A stretch of 64,000 nucleotides of DNA, from contig NZ_PYGJ01000015.1 in assembly GCF_003014475.1 (NCBI RefSeq), forward strand, positions 44,937 to 108,936, given 5' to 3'. The notes beneath the pieces were generated by a model that made no database searches, was not told where the DNA came from, and saw only the letters and a program-made list of their open reading frames with translations. Position numbers and translations under genes: made by a program. Below, piece by piece: positions 27,399 through 34,995 of the stretch. Positions within the stretch are counted from its first letter, which is position 1. Each line of letters starts with the position of its first letter. This stretch comes from Shimia abyssi (GTDB lineage Bacteria > Pseudomonadota > Alphaproteobacteria > Rhodobacterales > Rhodobacteraceae).

Positions 27399-28452
27399 CC
27401 CCATCCCCCTTGTTCTCAAGTATGAGGACTGGCCTCAGGCAGATCGCTCTGCCTGGGATGCCCTTTTTTCTGTCAGTGAATGGTTTGGCGACAGCGGTGC
27501 TTGTGTTGAATGGAGTGACAGCAGTCGTGCCAAACGCCGCCAAAGCTATGGCCAGTGGCTGTCGTTCCTGTTGCGTAGTTCACCAGAGCTACTGACCGTG
27601 TCTCCAGCAGAGCGGATGACCAAGGACAGTGTTCAGGCCTACGTGGAAGAATGTGAAGAACGCCTTAAGCCCAAAAGCGTCCATGGTTTTGTCTCGGATA
27701 TCTATGTGATCATTCGTGCTGTCGCGCCCGTCGCAGATTGGGATTGGCTTAAGCGTGCCTCTAATCGTCTGCGCAAGAAGGCCGACAGCCAGAGCCTGCC
27801 ACCCCCTCATGAAATTACGGCTAAGGAAGCACTGCATCGCGCCCTTGACTGGATCGACATCCATGATGGCAACAATCGCTACGCGCATATGACGCAAGCG
27901 ATCCGCTTCCGTCAGGGGTTGATGATTACCTTTCTTGTCACTCGCCCCGTGCGTCGTCGCACCTTGCTGGCCACAGACCTCAATGATCATCTCAAGGTGA
28001 TGACCGACGGGATGCATCTCTACTATGAGGCCAAGGACATCAAGACCAAGCGTCCCCATGACTTCCCGATGCCCAAGGTTCTGGTCCCTCACATGCAGCG
28101 TTATCTCGACGTACACCGGCCGGTTCTCTTGCAGGGCAAATCCCACGCTGCGCTCTGGGTCAATCAGTATGGCGACCCGATCACACCTGACGGCTTGTCC
28201 CGTGAATTGCCCAAAATGACGCAGCGTGTAATTGGCCTGGCGCTTCGCCCCCATGCCTTCCGTCATGTCGCCGCGACCTACATCGCGGAAACCGACCCCG
28301 AGCACGCCAACATCATTCGTGACGTCCTCGGCCACACCACGCTCAACATGGCCAACAAGCATTACAATCGCGCCAAGGGGATCAGTGCGTGTGACAGCTA
28401 TCAGGAGATGATCGCGGGGATGCGCAAGGAAGGAGGTAAAGGGGTGGCATAA
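27391..28452 (+). CDS. site-specific tyrosine recombinase, intact
   Basis: A 353-residue phage-integrase-fold protein. The N-terminal core-binding region spans about 1-165; the catalytic domain about 170-340 carries Arg in LVTRPVRRRTL, Lys in EAKDIKTKRPHDF, the HAFRH box, LGHTTLNMANKHYNRA with the last His and the Tyr nucleophile. The ATG at 27391 overlaps the stop of the broken recombinase, with GGAG at a good distance, so the two formed a translationally coupled pair. Paired or triple tyrosine recombinases occur in RIT elements and related transposons; only two are visible here. No flanking direct repeat or attachment site was identified. Confidence 0.85.
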   Translation: MTNPIPLVLKYEDWPQADRSAWDALFSVSEWFGDSGACVEWSDSSRAKRRQSYGQWLSFLLRSSPELLTVSPAERMTKDSVQAYVEECEERLKPKSVHGFVSDIYVIIRAVAPVADWDWLKRASNRLRKKADSQSLPPPHEITAKEALHRALDWIDIHDGNNRYAHMTQAIRFRQGLMITFLVTRPVRRRTLLATDLNDHLKVMTDGMHLYYEAKDIKTKRPHDFPMPKVLVPHMQRYLDVHRPVLLQGKSHAALWVNQYGDPITPDGLSRELPKMTQRVIGLALRPHAFRHVAATYIAETDPEHANIIRDVLGHTTLNMANKHYNRAKGISACDSYQEMIAGMRKEGGKGVA

Positions 28453-28528
28453 TGCGCAGGGCTCGAAAGCCGCCGTTCGTGAAAAATGCAGCGAATGGCG
28501 GCTAGGAGCCCAGAGCCGTCACTGCGCC

Positions 28529-28751
28529 AAACTGCAGCGACGGCATTAGAGCATCAACAACGTCACACCCGCAGACGTCTACTTCGGGCGCGACAAAGCC
28601 ATTCTAAAACAACGCGAAAGGATCAAACGAAAGACACTCGAAGCAAGACGCTTGCATCACCGCCAGCACGCCGCATAATCAAACCAACCAGATGAGCCAA
28701 ACCTCTTTTAGTTTAGGCCGCCATTGGTTCCAAAAACCCTGACGACGGACA
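28529..28751 (+). mobile_element. IS3-family remnant, 3' end only
   Basis: The last part of an IS3-family orfB is legible in one frame from about 28529 to the TAA at 28676-28678: LQRRH-stop-SINN, then VTPADVYFGRDKAILKQ and ARRLHHRQHAA. The TAG at 28547-28549 replaces an expected Glu codon, so even this tail has decayed. Beyond the stop, a sequence ending near ACGACGGACA looks like the terminal repeat, after which photolyase coding sequence begins at about 28752. The rest of the element is gone. Confidence 0.68.
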
Positions 28752-29606
28752 GTTGGAGCAAACGTACTTTGGTCGCATGAGGAAACCCGCAAAGGATGGA
28801 CCTATGCACGCGACATACGGGTTCGCGCGTGGTGTCGCGAGCAGGGCTTACCATGGCATGAGATACCCCAGCATGGCGTCCAGCGACGTCTTGCGTCGCG
28901 CAATGGGTGGGCGAAGCAATGGGATCGGTTTATGGCGGAGCCCGTTACGCAAGCACCCAGCTTGCCCCCTGTCACCATTGAGCCCGGCAATATCCCCACG
29001 GCAACAGTGCTTAGTCTTCCCCTGATGGAGCAACGGGGCGTCAAAATGGCGGGCGGCCTGCCGCACAAGCGTTGCTAAATTCGTTTCTGACTGAGCGTGG
29101 TCGGACCTACCGCCACGCGATGTCTTCCCCAATGGCGGGCGCACATGCGTGCTCTCGGCTGTCGCCGCATTTGGCATGGGGCAGCCCTGTCTCTGCGTGA
29201 GGTTGTGCAAGCCACATGGGCGCGCCAAAGGGAGGTGAAAGCGCGTGCCGCGCGAGATGGATGGAGCGGCGCATTGTCTTCGTTTTCTGGCCGTCTGCAC
29301 TGCCATTGCCATTTCATCCAAAAATTGGAGGACGCACCGCGGATCGAGTTTGAAAACCTGCATCGTGGATATGTTGGGATCCGACCGTCGGCGCCGGACA
29401 CCGACAGATTGGCCGTTTGGGCACGGGGCGAGACTGGGCTGCCGTTTGTTGATGCATGCATGAGATCCCTTCGCGCCACAGGGTGGCTGAACTTTCGAAT
29501 GCGCGCGATGGTAATGGCCGTTGCGAGCTATCATCTTTGGCTCCATTGGCGCGCGCCGGGCCTTGAGTTGGCGCGACTGTTTACGGACTATGAGCCGGGC
29601 ATTCAC
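28752..29606 (+). pseudogene. DNA photolyase/cryptochrome fragment with two compensating frameshifts
   Basis: Middle portion of an FAD-dependent photolyase/cryptochrome. Frame 1 (28752-29020) reads VLWSHEETRKGWTYARDIRV and on to TATVLSLP. A one-base loss in a C-run at 29019-29022 moves to a second frame (AAQALLNSFLTERGRTYRHA) until about 29185, where an extra C in a CCC run returns to the first frame (SLREVVQATW, IEFENLHRGY, GETGLPFVDACMRSLRATGW, FTDYEPGIH). The 5' part of the gene (antenna-domain start) is missing at the junction with the IS3 tail, and the 3' end is cut at about 29606 by a second IS3 element. The tryptophan expected in RLHWHCH is a cysteine. Non-functional. Confidence 0.8.
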
Positions 29607-29975
29607 TATCGCCCACGTCTCATTGCTGCTAGTGGTGTCCACACGGTCTTCCCGCAACTTAGCCTTCACCCGACGTTTGGGTGTCTTGTTCCGCAGTTGC
29701 AGACCCATCTCATTGTAAAGCCGGTAGATCCGCTTGGCTTTCACCTTCCAGCACTCCCGTCGCAGAAGGACGTGGATGCGCCTGTTTCCATAGCGCACAC
29801 GCGTCTGAGCTATTTCTTTGATGCGTGCCCTAAGTTCGACCTGCTCGTCGCCATGCGGTCGATAATGGTAGGTCGAGCGATGCGCCTGAGGAACACCGCA
29901 GGCGCGGCGAATGCTGACGCCCCAAATCGACCTGAGGTCATCAACCAATTCCCGGCGGCAAGCAGGCTTTAGAGC
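29607..29975 (-). pseudogene. IS3-family orfB, truncated before the DDE domain
   Basis: The frame reads CRRELVDDLRSIWGVSIRRA, then RVRYGNRRIHVLLRRE and RLYNEMGLQLRNKTPKRRVK, the N-terminal helical part of an IS3 transposase. It ends at SNETWAI: the first catalytic Asp of IS3 transposases normally follows directly after this Trp-Ala, so the whole DDE catalytic core is absent. It overlaps orfA out of phase, as expected for programmed -1 frameshift expression. Confidence 0.8.
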
Positions 29976-30235
29976 TTTCGTTTGATGACGTCCTGCAGCA
30001 TTGCCTTGTCCAACGAGAGATCGGCTACCAGCCGCTTCAACCTGTTGTTCTCCTCATCCAGCACCTTCAGACGCTTCATCTCAGCCGACATCAAACCAGC
30101 GTACCTTTTGCGCCATTTGTAAAACGTTGCCTCAGCGATCCCGGCCTTCCGACACACCTCAGGGATACTCGTGCCGTCCTCAACCTGTTTCAGCACAAAC
30201 GCAATCTGCGCTTCCGTGAACTTGCTTCGCTTCAT
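29969..30235 (-). CDS. IS3-family transposase OrfA
   Basis: An 88-residue protein of the IS3 orfA (HTH_Tnp_1) family: MKRSKFTEAQIAFVLKQVED, then EVCRKAGIAEATFYKWRKRYAG forming the DNA-binding helix-turn-helix, then a leucine-zipper-like coil (LKVLDEENNRLKRLVADL). It binds the element's terminal repeats. I chose ATG 30235 because AAGGAGAG precedes it; the in-frame start 21 bases upstream overlaps that site. With orfB truncated it cannot transpose by itself, but it could still act as a repressor. Confidence 0.9.
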   Translation of the reverse strand: MKRSKFTEAQIAFVLKQVEDGTSIPEVCRKAGIAEATFYKWRKRYAGLMSAEMKRLKVLDEENNRLKRLVADLSLDKAMLQDVIKRKL

Positions 30236-30315
30236 GGAACTCTCCTTCTCCCGCACTCGGGATTGTAAATGGGAAATTCCAGCTTCGTTTGGTCCAGTTT
30301 ATGGGCAGCAGTTCA

Positions 30316-30401
30316 GCCTTCTGAGGCTAATTTCTCGGCGACGGATCTGCCGATGTCACGCCCCCCTCCGGCGACGATGGCGGAATTTCTTTGAGTTTCA
30401 T
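30316..30401 (-). pseudogene. short-chain dehydrogenase, N-terminal remnant
   Basis: Directly beside the IS3 end, the reverse strand reads AIVAGGGRDIGRSVAEKLAS, the glycine-rich NAD(P)-binding start of an SDR enzyme. The ATG at 30399-30401 (MKLKE) lies one base out of phase with that block, so a frameshift separates the start from the glycine motif. The remainder of the gene was removed by the IS insertion. It would have been the last gene of the leftward TRAP operon, 60 bases after the 3-hydroxyisobutyrate-dehydrogenase-like gene. Confidence 0.65.
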
Positions 30402-30460
30402 GAGAAGTCTTTCAAAGCTGAAATCGGCACGAAATATAGTGGACAGTAGTAGTTAAACTC

Positions 30461-31339
30461 TTATGCGCCGCGGTGCACAAAAAGATCATAGATTTCAGGG
30501 ACATTGCCATGGCCCATGCCTGCCTCTAGAGCGGCGGCGAGGTTAGCGGCAGTACCTTCTGCGATCTCGACCTGGATATTCATTTCTTGAGTCATCTGTA
30601 CAAAATATCCGATGTCCTTGGCAGCATTCGCAATCGAAAAGCCAAGATCACTGACCCCATCGACAGCATAGTTCTTGCAAAACTGCATGAAGGGCGAATT
30701 GGACGGGCCCGCCGACATGATGTCGAACAGCTGCTGCACATCAATGCCGGTACGTTTGGCAACAGCGAAGGCTTGGCTCATTGCACATACGGTTGTCATG
30801 CCCATGAAGTTATTGATCAGCTTCGTCACGTGGCCTGACCCAAGCGCACCAAGGTAAAAGACGTTTTCGCCAAGCACGTCGAGCACAGGCTTCACCTTTT
30901 CAAAGGTGTCTATGTCACCTGCTGCCAGGATATTAAGCAACCCGTCCTTGGCGTGCGCTGGCGTGCGCCCCAAAGGCGCATCAATCATTCCCGCCCCTTT
31001 TGCAGCTAGATCCGCACCGATCTTTTGGGTGGATGCCGGAATGGACGTGCCGAAATCAATGATGGTTGTCCCTGGCTTGATACCAGCCAGTATCCCTTCG
31101 TCGCCGTAGATCAAGCTTTCGACGGCTTCCGAAGTCGTTACGCAGAGCATGACGATATCGCTGGCTAGAGCGAGTTTCTTCGGGGTGCTGGCTTCGACCG
31201 CGCCGCGCGCGAGTGTGGCCTCAACAGAGGCACGGTTTCGCCCCATCACCACAAGGTCATACCTGTTGTTTTGCAAGCATTCGGCCATATTGCCACCCAT
31301 CTGGCCAAGGCCGATGAATCCAATTTTCGGGTTTGTCAT
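30461..31339 (-). CDS. 3-hydroxyisobutyrate dehydrogenase-family NAD(P) oxidoreductase
   Basis: A 292-residue beta-hydroxyacid dehydrogenase. Seen: Rossmann motif IGFIGLGQMGGNMAE at the N-terminus, substrate block MIDAPLGRTPAHAKDG near 115-130, and the catalytic Lys in GSGHVTKLINNFMG. It oxidises a 3-hydroxy acid or reduces a semialdehyde. ATG 31339 is preceded by GGAGGAG; an in-frame start at 31408 would run into the upstream gene and was rejected. It lies in a TRAP-transporter operon, so its substrate is probably the imported acid or a derivative. The specific substrate cannot be told from sequence. Confidence 0.87.
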   Translation of the reverse strand: MTNPKIGFIGLGQMGGNMAECLQNNRYDLVVMGRNRASVEATLARGAVEASTPKKLALASDIVMLCVTTSEAVESLIYGDEGILAGIKPGTTIIDFGTSIPASTQKIGADLAAKGAGMIDAPLGRTPAHAKDGLLNILAAGDIDTFEKVKPVLDVLGENVFYLGALGSGHVTKLINNFMGMTTVCAMSQAFAVAKRTGIDVQQLFDIMSAGPSNSPFMQFCKNYAVDGVSDLGFSIANAAKDIGYFVQMTQEMNIQVEIAEGTAANLAAALEAGMGHGNVPEIYDLFVHRGA

Positions 31340-31358
31340 ATGTCGCTCCTCCATACTG

Positions 31359-31784
31359 TCACTTGGACATATTTTCGAACGCAGCAGCGCCTGCTTTCGC
31401 CACTTCAAGGTCTTGCGCGGGTGATCCAGAACTCACGCCGATACCACCAACTACAGCGCCGTCTGACGTGACTGGCAAACCGCCAGCAACAGCAACCATC
31501 TTTCCACCTAAAGCGGACGAGATTCCATGCGCGGGCATACCGGGTTGGTTAACTTCTGCCAAAGCATCCGTGCCTTTCTGGATCCCGGATGCTGTAAAGC
31601 TTTTGTCAATGGCTAGTTGAATGCTGGTGATCTTGCCGCCGTCCATCCGCTCAAAGGCGATGAGGTTGCCGCTTTCATCGGTTACGGCGATGCACATTGG
31701 CACACCGATCTCTTGCGCCTTAGCACGCGCGCCTGCGATCAGCCGCTCGGCGTCGCTGATATCCAGTCTCTTGATTGTCAACAT
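31359..31784 (-). CDS. GlcG/HbpS-family (DUF336) protein
   Basis: A 141-residue protein of the GlcG/HbpS/PduO-C family. It shows VPMCIAVTDESGNLIAFERMDG, ALGGKMVAVAGGLPVTSDG and GGIGVSSGSPAQDLEVAKAG, all in the expected order and spacing for the whole family length. Members include a haem-binding sensor protein and glycolate-operon GlcG; the biochemical role in catabolic operons is unclear. It lies between the dehydrogenase and dctM, with about 20 bases on either side, so it is cotranscribed with them. Confidence 0.88.
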   Translation of the reverse strand: MLTIKRLDISDAERLIAGARAKAQEIGVPMCIAVTDESGNLIAFERMDGGKITSIQLAIDKSFTASGIQKGTDALAEVNQPGMPAHGISSALGGKMVAVAGGLPVTSDGAVVGGIGVSSGSPAQDLEVAKAGAAAFENMSK

Positions 31785-31803
31785 TGGGTGCGCACTCCGC
31801 TGG

Positions 31804-33090
31804 TCATGGGCCGATTATGAGGTTCGGCAAAGTCAGGGAGATCGCCGGTATGAAGGTGATCAGCATGAGCGCTGCGAAGATCGCCAGATAGAAAGGCCAG
31901 ATCGTTCTCACGGCTTTTTCCATAGGCAGCTTGCCAACCGCGCAGCCCACGAAAAGACACGTGCCCACCGGCGGCGTACAAAGACCTAGGCCAAGGTTCA
32001 CCAAAAGGATCATGCCAAATTGCACCGGGTCGATACCCAGCATGTTCATGACCGGCAGGAAGATCGGTGTGCAGATCAGGATCAGCGCTGCCATGTCCAT
32101 GATCATGCCCAATAGCAGCAGAACTGCATTGATCATCAGCAGGATGAGGATCGGGTTTTCGGTGATCCCCAGCAAGAATTCGACCGTCTTGGTCGGCACG
32201 CGATTGAAAGTCAGCATATATGCAAAAGCGGCCGCGCAAGCGATCAGGATCATGACCATCGAGGTGGTGCGAACTGACGATATTACCGCTTCCTTGAAAC
32301 CCTCCCAACTGAGGCTGCGGTAGACGACAAGTGTTACGATGAAAGCATACATTGCCCCAAAGGCTCCGGACTCGGTTACGGTAAAGACTCCGGACAAAAC
32401 CCCGCCGACAATAATGACTGCCGTCAGCAATCCGGGGATTGAGCCAACAAAGGCGATGGCCAGTGCCGTCCACCCAGGGAATTGCTCGGCTTGGTAGCCG
32501 CGTTTGACGGCCACGACATAGGCGGCAATCGCAAGGCAGCAACACATCAGAACACCCGGCACCACCCCTGCCAGAAACAGCTTGGAGATCGACACTGCGC
32601 CGCCTGTGGCCAAAGCGAAGATGATCATGTTGTGGCTGGGCGGAATGATGATCCCGGCGATGGAGGACGTCACCGTAACGTTGACGGCATAATCCGCATC
32701 ATACCCTTTGTCTTTCATCACCGGGACAAGGATTGATCCAAGGGCCGAGATGTCCGCGATGGCCGATCCGGAGATCCCACCAAACAGCATGGACGAGAAC
32801 ACGTTGACGATCCCCAGACCGCCGCGCACCGCGCCGACTGCAGCCTGAGCGAATTTGACCAGTCGCATAGCGATCCCGCCATGAAACATAAGCTCGCCCG
32901 CAAAGATGAAGAACGGGATCGCCATCAGCGAAAAGACGTTGACCCCCGAAACGATCCTTTGAAACCCTACAAAAAGTGGCAGGCCTTCGTACCAAAATGC
33001 CGCCAAAGCCGAGATGCCCAGGGCAAAGGCCACCGGCGTACCGATTATAACGCAAAGGGCAAAGACCCCAAGAAGAAGCATCAGTCCCAT
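31804..33090 (-). CDS. dctM: TRAP transporter large permease
   Basis: A 428-residue membrane protein with about 12-13 transmembrane segments covering almost the full length. Family features: GVNVFSLMAIPFFIFAGELM near 50-70, SSMLFGGISGSAIADISALGSIL near 90-115, IIIPPSHNMIIFALATGG near 150, and PVGTCLFVG near the end. It is the transport channel of a TRAP system, driven by a sodium gradient. The small permease gene ends 2 bases upstream of its ATG region, consistent with an operon in the order dctP-dctQ-dctM. Confidence 0.94.
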   Translation of the reverse strand: MGLMLLLGVFALCVIIGTPVAFALGISALAAFWYEGLPLFVGFQRIVSGVNVFSLMAIPFFIFAGELMFHGGIAMRLVKFAQAAVGAVRGGLGIVNVFSSMLFGGISGSAIADISALGSILVPVMKDKGYDADYAVNVTVTSSIAGIIIPPSHNMIIFALATGGAVSISKLFLAGVVPGVLMCCCLAIAAYVVAVKRGYQAEQFPGWTALAIAFVGSIPGLLTAVIIVGGVLSGVFTVTESGAFGAMYAFIVTLVVYRSLSWEGFKEAVISSVRTTSMVMILIACAAAFAYMLTFNRVPTKTVEFLLGITENPILILLMINAVLLLLGMIMDMAALILICTPIFLPVMNMLGIDPVQFGMILLVNLGLGLCTPPVGTCLFVGCAVGKLPMEKAVRTIWPFYLAIFAALMLITFIPAISLTLPNLIIGP

Positions 33091-33092
33091 AA

Positions 33093-33626
33093 TTAGCCCT
33101 GATCTATGTTGTCTTGGCGCTCATCCCTGCCGAGAAATAGGCGGATGAGGTGACCAACGGAAAAGAGAAACAAAAGCGCGCCGCAAATCGTTAACGGCAG
33201 TGAGCGCAGACCTTCCGACCACTGAATCAAGGGTATGAGTGTGTTCCATTTGAACTTGGTCAACTCGATCCCGTTCCAGAACATCATTGCACCAAACCCG
33301 GCCATCAGAACGTCAGAGACTATGACAAAGAGCGTGCGCACCGGCGTCGGGACGATGTTGCGAAAAATCACCACGGAAAGATGTGTGTGATTATGCACCC
33401 CGGCGGCTGCACCCAAAAACGCAATGACCATGACCAAAAGCAGCGAGACTTGCTCGACCCACGTGGGCGTGTTGTTCAGCACATAACGTCCAAAGACCAG
33501 CCATGCAAATATCGCGGTCATGCAAACAAGAGCGATCCCCGCGATAAAAACACAAGCACGCGAAAGAAAATCGAAGGCTCTGTCCATTGGTCGCAAAAAC
33601 GCCGGTGCTTTTCTATGCTCGCTCAT
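33093..33626 (-). CDS. dctQ: TRAP transporter small permease
   Basis: A 177-residue protein with four transmembrane helices (about 22-44, 57-75, 95-117, 142-162) and the DctQ features FGRYVLNNTPTWVEQVSLLLV and GVHNHTHLSV. It pairs with DctM in the inner membrane. A strong ribosome site (AAGGAGG) precedes the ATG, immediately after a stem-loop that separates it from the binding-protein gene. The C-terminus is short and charged. Confidence 0.92.
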   Translation of the reverse strand: MSEHRKAPAFLRPMDRAFDFLSRACVFIAGIALVCMTAIFAWLVFGRYVLNNTPTWVEQVSLLLVMVIAFLGAAAGVHNHTHLSVVIFRNIVPTPVRTLFVIVSDVLMAGFGAMMFWNGIELTKFKWNTLIPLIQWSEGLRSLPLTICGALLFLFSVGHLIRLFLGRDERQDNIDQG

Positions 33627-33645
33627 TTGCCCTCCTTTAGATAAA

Positions 33646-33676
33646 GCTCCCGGCTGCCATAGTTGGAGCCGGGCGC
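33646..33676 (-). terminator. intercistronic stem-loop between dctP and dctQ
   Basis: Inverted repeat with arms CCCGGCT (33649-33655) and AGCCGGG (33667-33673), extendable by two pairs past one mismatch. It lies after the binding-protein stop codon and directly before the dctQ ribosome site. Such hairpins usually lower permease expression or stabilise the binding-protein mRNA. Confidence 0.6.
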
Positions 33677-33699
33677 TCTTTTTGACTGATCAGCCCAGC

Positions 33700-34674
33700 T
33701 TATTCGGTGGCTTTCGCCATATCGACCAAGGCCTTCATGTCAGGATTTGCCGCTAGGTATTCGGCATAGACCGTATCCATTGCCGCCTGGAAAGGCGCTT
33801 TGTTAGCGATTTCGTTTACGGCGATCCCGGCGGCCTCCACGTCCTTGCGCGCCTGCTCGGAGCCGACAGCCCAGAGTTCGCGCTGAACAAGTGCTGCTTC
33901 TTGCGCGGCACTGCGGACGGCCGCCTGCATTTCAGGGCTTAACGCGCCAAATTTAGCAGTGTTCACGCAAATGCACTCAGGAATGATAAGGTGTTCTGAC
34001 AGCGAATAGTGAGTGGTCACTTCGTAGTGGCCAACGTTCTTGAACGACGGGAAGTTGTTTTCAGCACCGTCCACAACACCCGTCTTCAACGCCTGCTGAA
34101 CTTCGGCAAATGCCATTGGTGACGGGTTGCCGCCCATAGCCGAAATCATCGATGTATAAAGATCATTGTTCATCACACGGATCTTCAGGCCTTCAACATC
34201 TGCCGGTGTGTTGATCGGCTTCTGGCTGTAGAACGAACGCGCGCCCGCATCAAACCAGGCAAGAGGCAGCACGCCCGCTTCGCCCATCGCAGCTGCAACG
34301 GTTTGACCGGCTTCACCTTCCATGACACGGAACATGTGCGGCACGCTCTTGAAGATGAACGGCAAGGATACCAGGTTCGCCTCTTTAACCATTGGTCCAA
34401 TAGGACCAAGGTTAAAGTTACCTACCTCGATGGCACCGATGCGCACTTGCTCCAACGCATCGGGCTGCGACCCCAGCACACCGCCATGGAAGACGTCTAC
34501 AGTGATCTCGCCACCCGAAGCCGCATCGACCAACTCAGCGAATTTATCCATGGCCGCGGTGTTCGGGTGGCCGTCGTTGTGAATGTTCCAAGCGCGCCAG
34601 CTCTCGGCGGACGCCGAAGTTGCGATGAGAGCGACCGCGGTGGCAGCTGCAAATAGCGATTTCGTAAATGTCAT
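33700..34674 (-). CDS. dctP: TRAP transporter substrate-binding protein (DctP family)
   Basis: A 324-residue periplasmic protein: signal peptide about 1-23 (ends TSASAES), then a DctP fold with GGEITVDVFHGGVLGSQPDALEQVR near 55-80, PINTPADVEGLKIRVMNNDL near 150, and MAFAEVQQALKTGVVDGAENN near 180, which includes the Arg that normally clamps a substrate carboxylate (KIRV). It captures an organic acid for DctQM. GGAGGAG precedes the ATG. First gene of the leftward operon, facing a GntR regulator across 321 bases. Confidence 0.93.
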   Translation of the reverse strand: MTFTKSLFAAATAVALIATSASAESWRAWNIHNDGHPNTAAMDKFAELVDAASGGEITVDVFHGGVLGSQPDALEQVRIGAIEVGNFNLGPIGPMVKEANLVSLPFIFKSVPHMFRVMEGEAGQTVAAAMGEAGVLPLAWFDAGARSFYSQKPINTPADVEGLKIRVMNNDLYTSMISAMGGNPSPMAFAEVQQALKTGVVDGAENNFPSFKNVGHYEVTTHYSLSEHLIIPECICVNTAKFGALSPEMQAAVRSAAQEAALVQRELWAVGSEQARKDVEAAGIAVNEIANKAPFQAAMDTVYAEYLAANPDMKALVDMAKATE

Positions 34675-34784
34675 GGGTTCTCCTCCCCGTTAAATTTTGG
34701 ACAGGACCTGGCTTTTCGAAGTTAAGGGAGTCGATGGAAGCATGGCTTCCTACTTCCTCCCAGAGCCGGAATCACTGCCCCTAC

Positions 34785-34870
34785 ATTGATTACTAGTATC
34801 CAAGTTTTGTCAACAGCCGTCTCCTAGTATCCCAATTCACTTGACAAAAGCCCTCCTTAGACTTTTCATA
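34785..34870. promoter_or_regulatory. divergent promoters and paired operator repeats (GntR / TRAP operon)
   Basis: Two exact copies of CTAGTATCC start at 34793 and 34824, 31 bases apart (three helical turns), in direct orientation. On the minus strand, TTGACA (34813-34808) and ATCAAT (34790-34785) with a 17-base spacer form a promoter for dctP, and the first CTAGTATCC copy lies inside its spacer. On the plus strand, TTGACA (34841-34846), 18 bases, TTCATA (34865-34870) forms a promoter for the GntR gene, with the second copy just upstream. This suits repression of both units by the GntR protein. Confidence 0.6.
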
Positions 34871-34995
34871 AGTGTACAGATCGGTTCCGATTTAAGCTCT
34901 TTGAAAGGGGATTTATTTTGTAACAGTTTGAAATATTTAGAGGCGTTTTGACAGGCCCCTACTTGCCGAAGCCATTGGGATGCGAGAGAGTATTC

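Larger units (their letters stand above)
29607..30315 (-). mobile_element. IS3-family element, 5' part only
   Basis: Leftward insertion sequence holding intact orfA and the beginning of orfB. The outer end is at about 30315, where the reverse strand begins TGAACTGCTGCCCAT, a plausible terminal repeat about 80 bases before orfA. The inner end stops abruptly at about 29607 inside orfB. The element cuts two genes: photolyase on the left and a short-chain dehydrogenase on the right. Because the catalytic part is missing, the left boundary is a later deletion, not an insertion end. Confidence 0.75.

Noticed and set aside
28490..28515. Short similarity between sequences near 28490 and 48930 as a dispersed repeat
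   Set aside because: About 20 bases with several mismatches and only two copies; recorded as a note, not a repeat family.
28848..29948. A 366-residue leftward frame that looks like one transposase
   Set aside because: Only the part from 29607 upward is IS3 orfB; the rest is the reverse strand of the photolyase fragment, joined by chance in frame.
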